NCBI GenBank assembly: GCA_946480445.1
Contig: CAMLJN010000001.1
Location: 488,670 to 552,669 of the forward strand
DNA length: 64,000 bases
From: an uncultured Buttiauxella sp.
Lineage (GTDB): Bacteria > Pseudomonadota > Gammaproteobacteria > Enterobacterales > Enterobacteriaceae
Direction of reading: 5' to 3'
A model generated the notes under the pieces. That model saw nothing but the letters and a program-made list of their open reading frames with translations, was not told the DNA's origin and ran no database searches. Positions 28,303-36,806 of this stretch are shown here, piece by piece. Position 1 is the first letter of the stretch. The number at the start of each line of letters is the position of its first letter. The translations under genes and the position numbers were made by a program.

Positions 28303-29124
28303 CTAACGATGACCTGTACCTTTAATCCTGATCTCTCCAGGCAACATGATATCAAAGCTTTGGCCAGAAAACATTCCGCCCAATCTCGTTAACGACTCCG
28401 CAATTGGCCCCCTGTGTGTGCCTGGATCAAAATCAAACCTATCATTATACGCACGTACCACACCATGATAATTCCATGTTCCTCCTTTCTGGATCGACAG
28501 CATCCCTTCCGTTTTTAATGTAATATTACCCAAGTAGGTCGCAGGAATAATACCATCAAGAAAAGTATCGCGATTAAAATCAACTGATATTGGGAAATTG
28601 CCAACAACACCACTTTTAATGATACTTATAACAGGAGCAATCTGATTAACTTTAATTTTCAATCCCACATCTGACAGGTTAACCCTACGAGCTTTCCCAT
28701 CCCCCCATAAATAATGGCCAAAAGCAGCTATTGGTGTTGTAACATTCCCACTCATTTGTTCAATATTCATTGAATGATAATCATATTTAGCAGGAGCAGG
28801 ATTAGTACTATGGTAAGCCTCATAAACATTTAACCCAGGGTTATGGACAAGATTTGTATCTGCATTACAGAAATACCTTACATTATTAGCCACAACTTGA
28901 AGTGTTAAAGGGTTATTCGCACCATGCTCTTTAATATATTTCTCTAACCATGCAAGAGTACTAAGGCAAAGATTCGGCGATTGATAGAATGGCAATGTTA
29001 CCTGCAGAAATAATTGCCCTGCATTTGGAGTATGAGACGGCGCGCTTGTATCGAAAAAACCTCCACCATAACCGGGTAAGTTCACTGATGGATTGGGAGC
29101 TGTCACAAAAATTGTATCTGACAT
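28303..29124 (-). CDS. cma: Colicin M homologue, lipid II hydrolase bacteriocin
   Basis: 273 residues against 271 for colicin M, and alignable end to end with the recalled sequence. N-terminus SDTIFVTAPNPS corresponds to the TonB box region (ETLTV). The middle carries FCNADTNLVHNPG, YDYHSMNIEQMSGNVTTPI and YLGNITLKTEG. Phe177-Pro178 (VGNFPIS) matches the Phe175-Pro176 bond isomerised by the chaperone FkpA. The catalytic motif holds Asp228, Asp231, His237 and Arg238 (colicin M D226, D229, H235, R236), but Phe230 stands where colicin M has Tyr228. Colicin M enters through FhuA and TonB and cleaves undecaprenyl-PP-linked murein precursors in the periplasm. A strong ribosome site (AAGGAGGT) is 4 nt from the ATG. 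No lysis gene or signal peptide is seen. AT-rich, so probably acquired. Confidence 0.92.
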   Translation of the reverse strand: MSDTIFVTAPNPSVNLPGYGGGFFDTSAPSHTPNAGQLFLQVTLPFYQSPNLCLSTLAWLEKYIKEHGANNPLTLQVVANNVRYFCNADTNLVHNPGLNVYEAYHSTNPAPAKYDYHSMNIEQMSGNVTTPIAAFGHYLWGDGKARRVNLSDVGLKIKVNQIAPVISIIKSGVVGNFPISVDFNRDTFLDGIIPATYLGNITLKTEGMLSIQKGGTWNYHGVVRAYNDRFDFDPGTHRGPIAESLTRLGGMFSGQSFDIMLPGEIRIKGTGHR

Positions 29125-29178
29125 GATTACCTCCTTATAATCTCATAGTGATGAGGCATTGATTTTCGCTTGCTTACA

Positions 29179-29193
29179 AGAAAATCATTTTCA
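29179..29193. promoter_or_regulatory. Fur-box-like palindrome upstream of the colicin gene
   Basis: On the minus strand TGAAAAT-G-ATTTTCT, 11 of 14 defined bases of the Fur 7-1-7 motif (TGATAAT-N-ATTATCA), about 55 nt upstream of the colicin start. Iron control would fit a toxin that enters by the siderophore receptor FhuA. The region is AT-rich, so chance is possible. I see nothing else in 29125-29390 beyond A+T-rich sequence. Confidence 0.4.
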
Positions 29194-29390
29194 TTTCGTG
29201 ATCTGCCACATACCAGTAAATTTATTGATGCGCGAAACCTTCAATTGAATGATAATTACCCTAAAAATATAACAATAAATATTCATTGTATAATGAATAT
29301 ATATACATCAGAAGAACAATTATATTTATTCATCAAAATTATGATTTATCAGAATATATCATTTTTATATAATACCGCCTCAGAAACACC

Positions 29391-29412
29391 AACGGCACCC
29401 GCGGGTGCCGTT
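29391..29412. terminator. Perfect 22-bp palindrome downstream of ytfK
   Basis: AACGGCACCCG followed by its exact complement CGGGTGCCGTT, 24 nt beyond the ytfK stop. T-rich tail on the plus strand (TTTTAC), weaker on the minus strand. Probable ytfK terminator, possibly bidirectional, and the right edge of the AT-rich insert. Confidence 0.6.
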
Positions 29413-29435
29413 TTACTTCGTACAGCTAAGAAGCT

Positions 29436-29642
29436 TTACGCCATCTCTGCCTGCATACGCAGAACCTGGCGGTTGACTTCGGACATCACGGATAAATGCT
29501 GCTTATCTTTAACTTTTGGGATAAGAATCTTGCCCTTATCAAATTCAAAAGCGCCAACGTCCTTGATGTACAACCGTCCACGGAACAGGATCTTCACGTA
29601 CTTCGCCACCTGAAGCGGGTTGTAACGTTGGAAAATTTTCAT
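29436..29642 (-). CDS. ytfK: SpoT-activating small protein YtfK
   Basis: 68 residues and nearly identical to the E. coli protein ([57 protein letters not shown]). YtfK has been reported to stimulate (p)ppGpp synthesis by SpoT under phosphate or fatty acid starvation. The frame is open 19 codons upstream of the chosen start, but the [10 protein letters not shown] start is the known one and a GAGAGTAAGAAGA stretch precedes it. It normally lies next to ytfL; here the colicin module separates them. Confidence 0.95.
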   Translation of the reverse strand: MKIFQRYNPLQVAKYVKILFRGRLYIKDVGAFEFDKGKILIPKVKDKQHLSVMSEVNRQVLRMQAEMA

Positions 29643-29979
29643 TCTTCTTACTCTCCTGCAGTGTGACGCCCCTGCGGTTCCACATTTGGTCCGACACAAC
29701 GAGGAGAAAAATTTGGTGCCTGAAAACTATAGTCCATCTCCAAACCGACACCTAGTTTGCATAACCTTATTTACCGTTTCATTACAATTTCTCAGAATAA
29801 TCTTTGCAAATGTTAACGAAATTTAGTTTAAGCATTCAAAAACCAGGGATATCTGTGCGGTCGCCCGCAAACTGGCCCTTAAGTTGCGGGACAGATGGCT
29901 ATTCAGCACTTATGCTTAAATCGTCAGGGCCAAGTGGTCCGATCACCTGCAATCTTTTACCTATAATAAGGAGTCAACC
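29643..29979. other. Intergenic region ytfK to ytfJ
   Basis: 337 nt between divergent genes. A TATAGT box on the minus strand near 29728-29733 could serve ytfK, and TATAAT at 29962-29967 lies too close to the ytfJ start to be its promoter. The stretch near 29760-29830 is AT-rich. I see no gene. Confidence 0.4.
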
Positions 29980-30537
29980 ATGACCCTGCGCACAGCGCTT
30001 GCGCTTACCGCCCTACTGCTGCCACTAATGGCTTCAGCCCATAACTTTGAGAAAAACCAGCGCGTTTCGCCGATCGGTATTGCCGATAAAGGCGAGCTCG
30101 TGCTCGATAGTGATAAGTTTAGCTACAAAAACTGGAATAGCGCACAGCTCGCAGGAAAAGTGCGGGTGCTGCAACATATTGCCGGGCGCTCAAGCGCCAA
30201 AGAGAAAAACGCCGGGCTGATTGAAGCCATCAAAGCGGCCAAACTCCCCCACGATCGCTACCAGACGACCACCATCGTCAATACGGATGATGCAATCGTC
30301 GGCACCGGGATGTTTGTACGCAGCAGTATTGAGAGCAATAAAAAGCAGTATCCCTGGTCGCAGTTCATCGTGGACAGTAACGGCGTAGCGAAAAAAGCCT
30401 GGCAGCTGGAAGAAGGCGGTTCTGCGATTGTGGTGCTGGATAAAAACGGACGCGTTCAGTACGCCAAAGACGGCTCGCTGACCCAGGATGAGGTGCAGCA
30501 GGTCATGAACCTGCTGCATGACCTGCTCAGTAAATAG
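29980..30537 (+). CDS. ytfJ: Periplasmic protein YtfJ
   Basis: 185 residues. Signal peptide of about 20 residues ([20 protein letters not shown]), then a thioredoxin-like fold protein of unknown function ([51 protein letters not shown]). No CxxC motif is present, so a redox role is doubtful. AAGGAG lies 8 nt before the ATG. The 3' end overlaps the end of convergent cysQ by 11 bp. Confidence 0.93.
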   Translation: MTLRTALALTALLLPLMASAHNFEKNQRVSPIGIADKGELVLDSDKFSYKNWNSAQLAGKVRVLQHIAGRSSAKEKNAGLIEAIKAAKLPHDRYQTTTIVNTDDAIVGTGMFVRSSIESNKKQYPWSQFIVDSNGVAKKAWQLEEGGSAIVVLDKNGRVQYAKDGSLTQDEVQQVMNLLHDLLSK

Positions 30538-31273
30538 AGACTCTGAAGCCGGGGTTTAAGAAGGATTCCCGCGGGGTATAGTCGAGCGGCTTACCCTGCC
30601 AGTCATGGACGTGCGCCCCGGCGGCGACCGCAACCGCATGGCCTGCGGCGGTATCCCAGATATTGGTCGGCCCAAAGCGCGGATAAAGCTGCGCCTGTCC
30701 GTCCGCGACCAGGCAGAACTTCAGGGAGGAGCCAATCGCCGTCGTCTGATGCTCGCCCATCTGCTGCAAATATTCTTTCAGTTCAGGGTCATTGTTGGCA
30801 TGTGAGCGGCTAACCACCACCAGCGGTGGGCGCGCATCGCGAACCAGGATCTGATTACGCACGCCGCACTCCTCCTTCCATGCTTTGCCTTCCGCTGCGC
30901 TGTACATGATCTTCAGTACGGGAGCATAGACCACGCCCAGCACGGCTTTCCCCTTTTCGATCAGCGCGATGTTGACGGTGAACTCCCCGTTACGTTTAAG
31001 AAACTCTTTGGTGCCATCGAGCGGATCAACCAGCCAGTAACGCTCCCAGTTCTGCCGTACGGCCCAGCTTTGCGGATCTTCTTCTGAGAGCACAGGTATA
31101 TCCGGCGTTAAGCTCTGTAAACCTTGCAGAATAATCGTATGGGCCGCAATATCAGCCGCGGTCACCGGCGAGTCATCAACTTTCTGCGTTGCCTCCAGCG
31201 GTTTTTCGCCTTCGTAGACCTGCATGATGGCGACGCCCGCCTCCCGAGCCAGCTGGCAAATTTTATCTAACAT
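30527..31273 (-). CDS. cysQ: 3'(2'),5'-bisphosphate nucleotidase CysQ
   Basis: 248 residues of the inositol monophosphatase superfamily. It hydrolyses 3'-phosphoadenosine 5'-phosphate (PAP), a by-product of sulfate assimilation. Motifs: LSEEDPQSW, then [26 protein letters not shown] (metal site), then [11 protein letters not shown] near the C-terminus. The start [13 protein letters not shown] is the family N-terminus; the frame runs 9 codons further upstream. Convergent with ytfJ and divergent from cpdB. Confidence 0.97.
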   Translation of the reverse strand: MLDKICQLAREAGVAIMQVYEGEKPLEATQKVDDSPVTAADIAAHTIILQGLQSLTPDIPVLSEEDPQSWAVRQNWERYWLVDPLDGTKEFLKRNGEFTVNIALIEKGKAVLGVVYAPVLKIMYSAAEGKAWKEECGVRNQILVRDARPPLVVVSRSHANNDPELKEYLQQMGEHQTTAIGSSLKFCLVADGQAQLYPRFGPTNIWDTAAGHAVAVAAGAHVHDWQGKPLDYTPRESFLNPGFRVSIY

Positions 31274-31475
31274 TCTCCACCTCTTAGTGTGTCGCCGCAT
31301 ACGGTTGTGCGCGAATAACCTGTTGTTTTATTTATATCTCATTGCAACCGGATGCGCTATCTGTGAAGCGATTCAGGTTTCATCGCTGAGTTTTCTGGCA
31401 GACTTCACAAAATTGTAAGCAACGGCCTGTAAATTCACTGCCTTTTGTGGCGTACCTCTAAAAAGGACCTTAAAC

Positions 31476-33407
31476 ATGATCAAGTTTAGCGCAACGATAC
31501 TGGCCACGCTGGTTGCAGCCAGCGTGAACGCGGCAACGGTTGACCTGCGTATTCTCGAAACCACCGATCTGCACAGCAATATGATGGACTTCGATTACTA
31601 CAAAGATACGCCGACAGAAAAATTCGGTCTGGTACGTACAGCAAGCTTAATCAATGCCGCGCGCGCAGAAGCCGCGAACAGCGTGCTGGTCGATAATGGT
31701 GACCTGATTCAGGGCAGCCCGCTTGGCGACTACATGGCGGCAAAGGGGCTGAAGGCAGGCGACATCCACCCCGTCTATAAAGCGCTGAACACGCTGGATT
31801 ACGCCGTCGGCAACCTGGGCAACCATGAATTCAACTATGGGCTGGACTACCTGCATAAGGCGCTGGCAGGGGCGAAATTCCCTTACGTGAACGCCAATAT
31901 TATTGATGCCAGAACCCATAAGCCGCTGTTTACGCCCTACCTGATTAAAGAAACCGCAGTTAAAGATAAAGACGGCAAAGCGCAGACGCTGCGCATCGGC
32001 TATATCGGCTTTGTGCCGCCGCAGATAATGACGTGGGATAAAGCGAACCTGGCCGGCAAAGTCACGGTTAAGGATATAACCGAAACCGCTAAACAGTATG
32101 TGCCGGAGATGCGCAAACAGGGCGCGGATCTGGTGGTGGTGGTCGCGCATTCAGGGCTTTCGAGCGATCCGTATCACGCGATGGCTGAAAACTCCGTCTA
32201 TTACCTAAGCGAAGTGCCGGGCGTGGACGCCATTCTGTTCGGACACGCTCACGCCGTCTTCCCTGGCAAAGATTTTGCCAGCATCAAGGGAGCCGACATT
32301 GAGAAAGGTACGCTTAACGGTGTGCCTGCGGTGATGCCCGGTATGTGGGGCGATCATCTTGGCGTCGTTGACCTGGTGTTAAACAACGACGACGGCGCCT
32401 GGAAAGTCACCAGCAGCAAAGCCGAGGCGCGCCCGATCTATGACAGCGTAGCGAAAAAATCTCTGGCCGCAGAGGACGCCAGACTGGTGAAGGTCCTCGA
32501 GCAGGACCACAACGCCACACGCGAGTTTGTCAGCAAGCCAATCGGTAAATCAGCCGACAATATGTACAGTTACCTTGCGCTGGTACAGGACGATCCTACG
32601 GTCCAGGTGGTGAATAACGCCCAGCGCGCCTATGTGGAAAAATTCATTCAGGGCGATCCGGACCTGGCGAATCTGCCCGTACTTTCCGCCGCCGCCCCCT
32701 TTAAAGTTGGCGGACGTAAGAACGATCCTGCGAGCTTCGTCGAGGTCGAGAAAGGCCAGCTGACTTTCCGTAACGCCGCAGATTTGTACCTGTATCCGAA
32801 CACGCTTGTCGTCGTGAAAGCGAGTGGCAAAGAGGTGAAGGAGTGGCTGGAATGCTCCGCCGGGCAGTTCAATCAGATCGACGTGAACAGCAGTAAACCG
32901 CAGTCGCTTATCAACTGGGACGGCTTCCGCACCTATAATTTCGATGTTATCGACGGCGTGAACTACCAGGTTGATGTTTCGCAGCCCGCTCGCTATGACG
33001 GCGAATGTCAGAAGGTGAATCCGAAAGCCGAGCGAATCAAAGATCTGACGTTTAACGGCAAGCCAATCGATCCAAACGCGACTTTCCTGGTGGCGACAAA
33101 TAACTACCGCGCTTACGGCGGTAAATTTGCCGGCACCGGCGACAGCCATATCGCTTTTGCCTCACCGGATGAAAACCGTTCCGTGCTGGCAAACTGGATT
33201 AGCGCCCAACGGGAGATTCATCCTGCGGCGGATAACAACTGGCGGCTGGCCCCTCTTCACAGCCAGCAAAAGCTGGATATTCGTTTTGAGACTTCGCCGG
33301 GCGAAAAAGCCGCGGCCTTTATCAAGGACAAGGCACGGTATCCGATGCACCACGTCGGCACGGACGAGATTGGCTTTGCTATCTATCAGGTCGATTTGAA
33401 TAAATAG
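31476..33407 (+). CDS. cpdB: 2',3'-cyclic-nucleotide 2'-phosphodiesterase/3'-nucleotidase CpdB
   Basis: 643 residues. A signal peptide of 19 residues ([19 protein letters not shown]) is followed by a metallophosphatase domain ([55 protein letters not shown]) and a C-terminal 5'-nucleotidase domain ([16 protein letters not shown]). It is a periplasmic enzyme that degrades cyclic and 3'-nucleotides for salvage. AAAAGGAC precedes the ATG. Confidence 0.97.
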   Translation: MIKFSATILATLVAASVNAATVDLRILETTDLHSNMMDFDYYKDTPTEKFGLVRTASLINAARAEAANSVLVDNGDLIQGSPLGDYMAAKGLKAGDIHPVYKALNTLDYAVGNLGNHEFNYGLDYLHKALAGAKFPYVNANIIDARTHKPLFTPYLIKETAVKDKDGKAQTLRIGYIGFVPPQIMTWDKANLAGKVTVKDITETAKQYVPEMRKQGADLVVVVAHSGLSSDPYHAMAENSVYYLSEVPGVDAILFGHAHAVFPGKDFASIKGADIEKGTLNGVPAVMPGMWGDHLGVVDLVLNNDDGAWKVTSSKAEARPIYDSVAKKSLAAEDARLVKVLEQDHNATREFVSKPIGKSADNMYSYLALVQDDPTVQVVNNAQRAYVEKFIQGDPDLANLPVLSAAAPFKVGGRKNDPASFVEVEKGQLTFRNAADLYLYPNTLVVVKASGKEVKEWLECSAGQFNQIDVNSSKPQSLINWDGFRTYNFDVIDGVNYQVDVSQPARYDGECQKVNPKAERIKDLTFNGKPIDPNATFLVATNNYRAYGGKFAGTGDSHIAFASPDENRSVLANWISAQREIHPAADNNWRLAPLHSQQKLDIRFETSPGEKAAAFIKDKARYPMHHVGTDEIGFAIYQVDLNK

Positions 33408-33431
33408 CCGGGCCTGCTGTCCCGCAGAACG

Positions 33432-33827
33432 CTAGCTGGCATCCCGTTCGCGGGACGCCAGCACCTGCGGCAAATTCCCTTCAATCCAGTCGGCCAGCGC
33501 GGCAACTTTTTCAGCGATTTCACAGCCCATCGGCGTCAGGCTGTATTCCACATGCGGGGGCACAACCGGATAAGATTTCCGGTTTACAAAGCCGTCCGCT
33601 TCCAGCCATTGCAAAGTCTGAGCCAGCATCTTTTCGCTGACTCCCCCCATCCTGCGGCGCAGGTCGCTAAAACGGTGGGTGCCACTTTGCAGAGCCACCA
33701 GAATCAGCACGCCCCAGCGGCTGGTGACGTGTTTTAGCACATCCCGCGACGGGCATTTCTCAGCAAATAAATTTCCGTCGCGCAGCTGCTCGCTCAGCGT
33801 CGGCATGGCTTCCAGCGTCTCACTCAT
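33432..33827 (-). CDS. ytfH: HxlR-family repressor QorR (YtfH)
   Basis: 131 residues with a winged-helix HxlR domain: CPSRDVLKHVTSRWGVLILVAL, HRFSDLRRRMGGVSEKMLAQTLQWLE, RKSYPVVPPHVEYSLTPMG. The N-terminal Cys in NLFAEKCPSRD is conserved in redox-sensing members. The start MSETLEAM is chosen over an upstream in-frame ATG that would cross the operator. It is divergent from qorB, and a perfect palindrome lies between them, so it is probably its repressor and autoregulated. Confidence 0.9.
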   Translation of the reverse strand: MSETLEAMPTLSEQLRDGNLFAEKCPSRDVLKHVTSRWGVLILVALQSGTHRFSDLRRRMGGVSEKMLAQTLQWLEADGFVNRKSYPVVPPHVEYSLTPMGCEIAEKVAALADWIEGNLPQVLASRERDAS

Positions 33828-33851
33828 TTCATACTTACCTTTTTGTACGTA

Positions 33852-33870
33852 CTTACTAAAAGTTAGTAAG
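33852..33870. promoter_or_regulatory. Palindromic operator between ytfH and qorB
   Basis: CTTACTAA and TTAGTAAG, perfect 8-bp arms separated by AAG, in the 89-bp divergent intergenic region; a GTACGTAC dyad adjoins it at 33845. Likely the binding site of the HxlR-type repressor (inference). Confidence 0.65.
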
Positions 33871-33916
33871 GCGTGATAGTGTGACACAACTAACCCCAAA
33901 CATTAAGGCGTTTATC

Positions 33917-34765
33917 ATGATTGCGATCACCGGTGTCTCCGGCCTGCTGGGCCGTCAGGTAGTAGAAGATCTCCTGCAAAACGTTGCGGCTAAAGATATT
34001 GTCGCTATTGTTCGCACGCCCTCAAAAGTGAGCGATCTCAGCGAACGTGGCGTTCAGGTTCGCGGCGCGGATTACAACGATAAAGCAGCAATGGCGCAGG
34101 CTCTGAGCGGCGTGGAAAAACTTCTGCTTATCTCCTCAAGCGAAGTCGGCAAGCGTGCGGCACAGCACGGCAACGTGATTGAAGCGGCAAAAAACGCTGG
34201 CGTGAAGCTGATTGCCTACACCAGCCTGCTTCATGCAGACAGCTCCCCGCTGGGCCTCGCCGACGAGCATATCGAGACGGAAAAAATGCTGAAAGAATCA
34301 GGCATTCCTTTCGTCCTGCTGCGTAACGGCTGGTACACCGAAAACTATATCGCCAGTGTCCCCCCAGCCCTGCAACACGGCGTATTTATCGGCAGCGCGG
34401 GGGAAGGCAAAATCGCCTCAGCTTCCCGCGCAGATTATGCCGCCGCCGCAGCCAAAGTCATGACCCTTGAAAACCAGGGAGGCAAAGTTTACGAGCTGGC
34501 GGGCGACCGCGGCTGGACACTCCCTGAACTGGCGGCAGAAGTAAGCAAACAAAGCGGCAAACAGGTGGTCTATCAGAATCTGTCCGAAACGGATTTCAAC
34601 GCTGCTCTGCTGGCTGCGGGTTTGCCCGAAGGGCTTGCTGCCATGCTGGCTAACTCGGATGTTGGTGCCTCAAAAGGCGGCCTGTTTGACGACAGCCGCA
34701 CACTCAGCAAACTTATCGGTCGCCCAACCACATCGCTTGCGGAAAGCGTCAGCGCCGCACTGTAG
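33917..34765 (+). CDS. qorB: NAD(P)H:quinone oxidoreductase QorB
   Basis: 282 residues, an NmrA-like atypical short-chain reductase. The N-terminal Rossmann motif ITGVSGLLGRQVVEDLL is intact, with VRTPSKVSDLSERGVQVRGADYND for cofactor selection and LLLISSSEVGKR following. It reduces quinones with NADPH. The start MIAITGVSG is the family N-terminus; the frame extends 12 codons upstream without a ribosome site. Controlled, by inference, from the palindrome shared with ytfH. Confidence 0.95.
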   Translation: MIAITGVSGLLGRQVVEDLLQNVAAKDIVAIVRTPSKVSDLSERGVQVRGADYNDKAAMAQALSGVEKLLLISSSEVGKRAAQHGNVIEAAKNAGVKLIAYTSLLHADSSPLGLADEHIETEKMLKESGIPFVLLRNGWYTENYIASVPPALQHGVFIGSAGEGKIASASRADYAAAAAKVMTLENQGGKVYELAGDRGWTLPELAAEVSKQSGKQVVYQNLSETDFNAALLAAGLPEGLAAMLANSDVGASKGGLFDDSRTLSKLIGRPTTSLAESVSAAL

Positions 34766-34800
34766 TTGTTAATTTAAGGTTAAGATCGCTGGTGCCTTGT

Positions 34801-34830
34801 ACGGACCCCCTTATAATAAGGGTGGTCCGT
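34801..34830 (+). promoter_or_regulatory. -10 box inside an inverted repeat upstream of the AraC-type gene
   Basis: TATAAT at 34812-34817 is flanked by ACGGACC and GGTCCGT (34801-34807 and 34824-34830), with further CCCTT/AAGGG pairing. A dimeric regulator bound here would cover the promoter, so autorepression is possible. Confidence 0.5.
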
Positions 34831-34844
34831 TTAAAGGAGACAGC

Positions 34845-35669
34845 GTGCAAGGCGTTCCGGAACACTTTATTGATGAAAGAGATCGCGCGCAGTTTCGGCA
34901 TCTTCCACAGTTGCCGGGCGTCGAGCTTTATCACGCTCATATTTCTCGTTACGCCTTTGAGCCTCACACGCACGAAGCTTTCGGTATCGGCGCCATAGAC
35001 TTTGGTGCCGAGCGCTTTCGCTATCGTGGCGCTCAGCACGTTGCCGCAGCCGACATGCTGGTGCTGATGAACCCGGACGAGCTGCACACCGGAGAAGCCG
35101 TCACGGACGAGGGATGGCGCTACCGGATGATTTATCTGGAACCTGATTTTCTGGAAGCGCTGACCGGCGAAAGAAGCTGGTGGTTTAACGAGGTGGTGAC
35201 CCATGATCCGCTGCGTTCCCGTCAAATCTCGCACCTGATTAACGGATTATGGAACACCGACGACACCCTCACTCAGCAAGGGGGGCTTTTCAATCTGGTG
35301 GAAACCTTTCGCCCCTATGCGCGCCACTCGGCTTCCGGCCCCGGAGAAGCGCTACATCGGTTTGCGCGGGTACGCGATTATCTGCACGATAATTATATGA
35401 ATATCGTCACGCTTGACGAGCTGGCGGCCGTTGTCTCCTTAAGCCCCTATCATTTCCAGCGCCAGTTCAAAGCCCACTTCCACGTCACGCCGCATCAGAT
35501 GCTGATGGCTATCCGTCTTTGGCGGGCAAAACAATTTCTCACCCAAGGCATGCCCGCAGCGCAGGTCGCCGCGGCCAGCGGATTGACCGATCAGGCTCAT
35601 TTGACCCGCGCCTTTGCCAGGCGCTACGGCATTACGCCCGTACGCTATCAAAAGCAGGTTGCCCGCTAG
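34845..35669 (+). CDS. AraC-family transcriptional regulator
   Basis: 274 residues from a GTG start that has AAAGGAG 5 nt ahead. The N-terminal cupin-like sensing domain (HAHISRYAFEPHTHEAFGIGAID; MLVLMNPDELHTGEA) is followed by two helix-turn-helix units: LDELAAVVSLSPYHFQRQFKAHFHVTPHQML and PAAQVAAASGLTDQAHLTRAFARRYGITPVRYQ. Members of this type often regulate a neighbouring transporter gene. The next gene, ytfF, is such a transporter, but E. coli has ytfF without this regulator, so the link is open. The inducer is unknown. Confidence 0.88.
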   Translation: MQGVPEHFIDERDRAQFRHLPQLPGVELYHAHISRYAFEPHTHEAFGIGAIDFGAERFRYRGAQHVAAADMLVLMNPDELHTGEAVTDEGWRYRMIYLEPDFLEALTGERSWWFNEVVTHDPLRSRQISHLINGLWNTDDTLTQQGGLFNLVETFRPYARHSASGPGEALHRFARVRDYLHDNYMNIVTLDELAAVVSLSPYHFQRQFKAHFHVTPHQMLMAIRLWRAKQFLTQGMPAAQVAAASGLTDQAHLTRAFARRYGITPVRYQKQVAR

Positions 35670-35748
35670 CAAGACCGCAAGCTGGTACAATACGCCTCCT
35701 GCTCGACCCCCTACACTCCCGCTATAAAGACTGATTCGGAAGCTAAAG

Positions 35749-36723
35749 ATGTTAACTGGCGTGCTATATGCCCTGTTGGCGGGGCTAATGTGGGGGCTTA
35801 TTTTCGTCGGCCCGATAATCGTACCGGACTATCCTGCCGCGCTGCAGTCTACCGGGCGCTACCTGGCGCTTGGGCTGATCGCACTGCCTCTGGCCTGGCT
35901 TGGCCGGCAAAGGCTGCGTCAGCTAAGCGGCAAAGACTGGCTTACGGCGCTTAAGCTGTCGACGGTGGGCAACCTTATTTATTACGTTTGCCTTGCCAGC
36001 GCCATTCAGCGCACCGGCGCGCCTATTGCCACGATGATTATCGGCACCTTGCCGGTGGTGATCCCTGTGTTTGCCAACCTGCTTTACAGCAAACGCGACG
36101 GGAAGCTGCCCTGGCGTCGCCTGGCTCCGGCTCTGCTCGTCATTGCCTTTGGACTGGTGATGGTTAACACAGCGGAGCTGCGCGACGGACCGGCTGATTT
36201 TAGCTGGTGGCGCTATGGGAGCGGGATTGGGCTGGCGTTTATCTCGGTTGCCTGCTGGGCGTGGTACGCGCTACGTAACGCACGCTGGCTACGGGAAAAT
36301 CCGGATAAAAATCCGATGATGTGGGCAACCGCACAGGGCCTGTCCACGCTGCCATTCTCTTTACTGGGCTATCTTGCCGTTTGCTGGTTTATGGCCAACA
36401 GCAAGGCTGATTTTTCCCTGCCCTTCGGCCCGCGACCGGCGGTGTTTTTGACGCTGATGTTCGCTATCGCCCTGTTTTGTTCGTGGCTCGGCAATCTGTG
36501 CTGGAATATAGCCTGCCAGCGACTGCCTACGGTTATTGTCGGCCCGCTGATCGTTTTCGAAACCCTCGCCGGTCTGGCCTATACCTTTATGCTGCGTCAC
36601 AGCTGGCCGCCACTCTTAACCCTGACCGGCATACTCTGTCTGGTCGCGGGCGTGGTGCTGGCCGTGCTGGGCAAACCTCAAAAGGCAGATCTTGCCGGAG
36701 TCGCCGTCCCTGCCAGGAAATAG
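35749..36723 (+). CDS. ytfF: EamA/DMT-family inner-membrane transporter YtfF
   Basis: 324 residues with ten hydrophobic segments in two EamA repeats (GVLYALLAGLMWGLIFVGPIIVP; IASVACWAWYALRNARWLRENPDKNPMMWATAQG lies in the second). It matches E. coli YtfF along its length, and its position between qorB and ytfE is conserved. The substrate is unknown; DMT members usually export metabolites. Confidence 0.9.
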   Translation: MLTGVLYALLAGLMWGLIFVGPIIVPDYPAALQSTGRYLALGLIALPLAWLGRQRLRQLSGKDWLTALKLSTVGNLIYYVCLASAIQRTGAPIATMIIGTLPVVIPVFANLLYSKRDGKLPWRRLAPALLVIAFGLVMVNTAELRDGPADFSWWRYGSGIGLAFISVACWAWYALRNARWLRENPDKNPMMWATAQGLSTLPFSLLGYLAVCWFMANSKADFSLPFGPRPAVFLTLMFAIALFCSWLGNLCWNIACQRLPTVIVGPLIVFETLAGLAYTFMLRHSWPPLLTLTGILCLVAGVVLAVLGKPQKADLAGVAVPARK

Positions 36724-36757
36724 CCTGCTACCTAAAAAGAGTCATAGCCACGCCATA

Positions 36758-36780
36758 AAGATGCATTTAAAATGCATCTT
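36758..36780. promoter_or_regulatory. NsrR operator upstream of ytfE
   Basis: A perfect palindrome: AAGATGCATTT, one central A, then AAATGCATCTT. This is the full 11-1-11 NsrR consensus. It lies 26 nt before the ytfE start and abuts a TATATT -10-like box at 36780-36785, so NsrR bound here would block transcription until nitric oxide damages its cluster. Confidence 0.92.
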
Positions 36781-36806
36781 ATATTTTAATGATGAGGTAT
36801 CTGCTT

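Noticed and set aside
29204..29217. CTG...CAG pair considered as a LexA box for the colicin gene
   Set aside because: The spacer is 8 nt rather than 10, and the inner bases do not follow the TATATATA pattern.
29170..29613. A 147-codon plus-strand frame in the AT-rich region upstream of the colicin gene
   Set aside because: Its second half is antisense to ytfK and crosses a terminator palindrome; it has no ribosome site and no recognisable domain.
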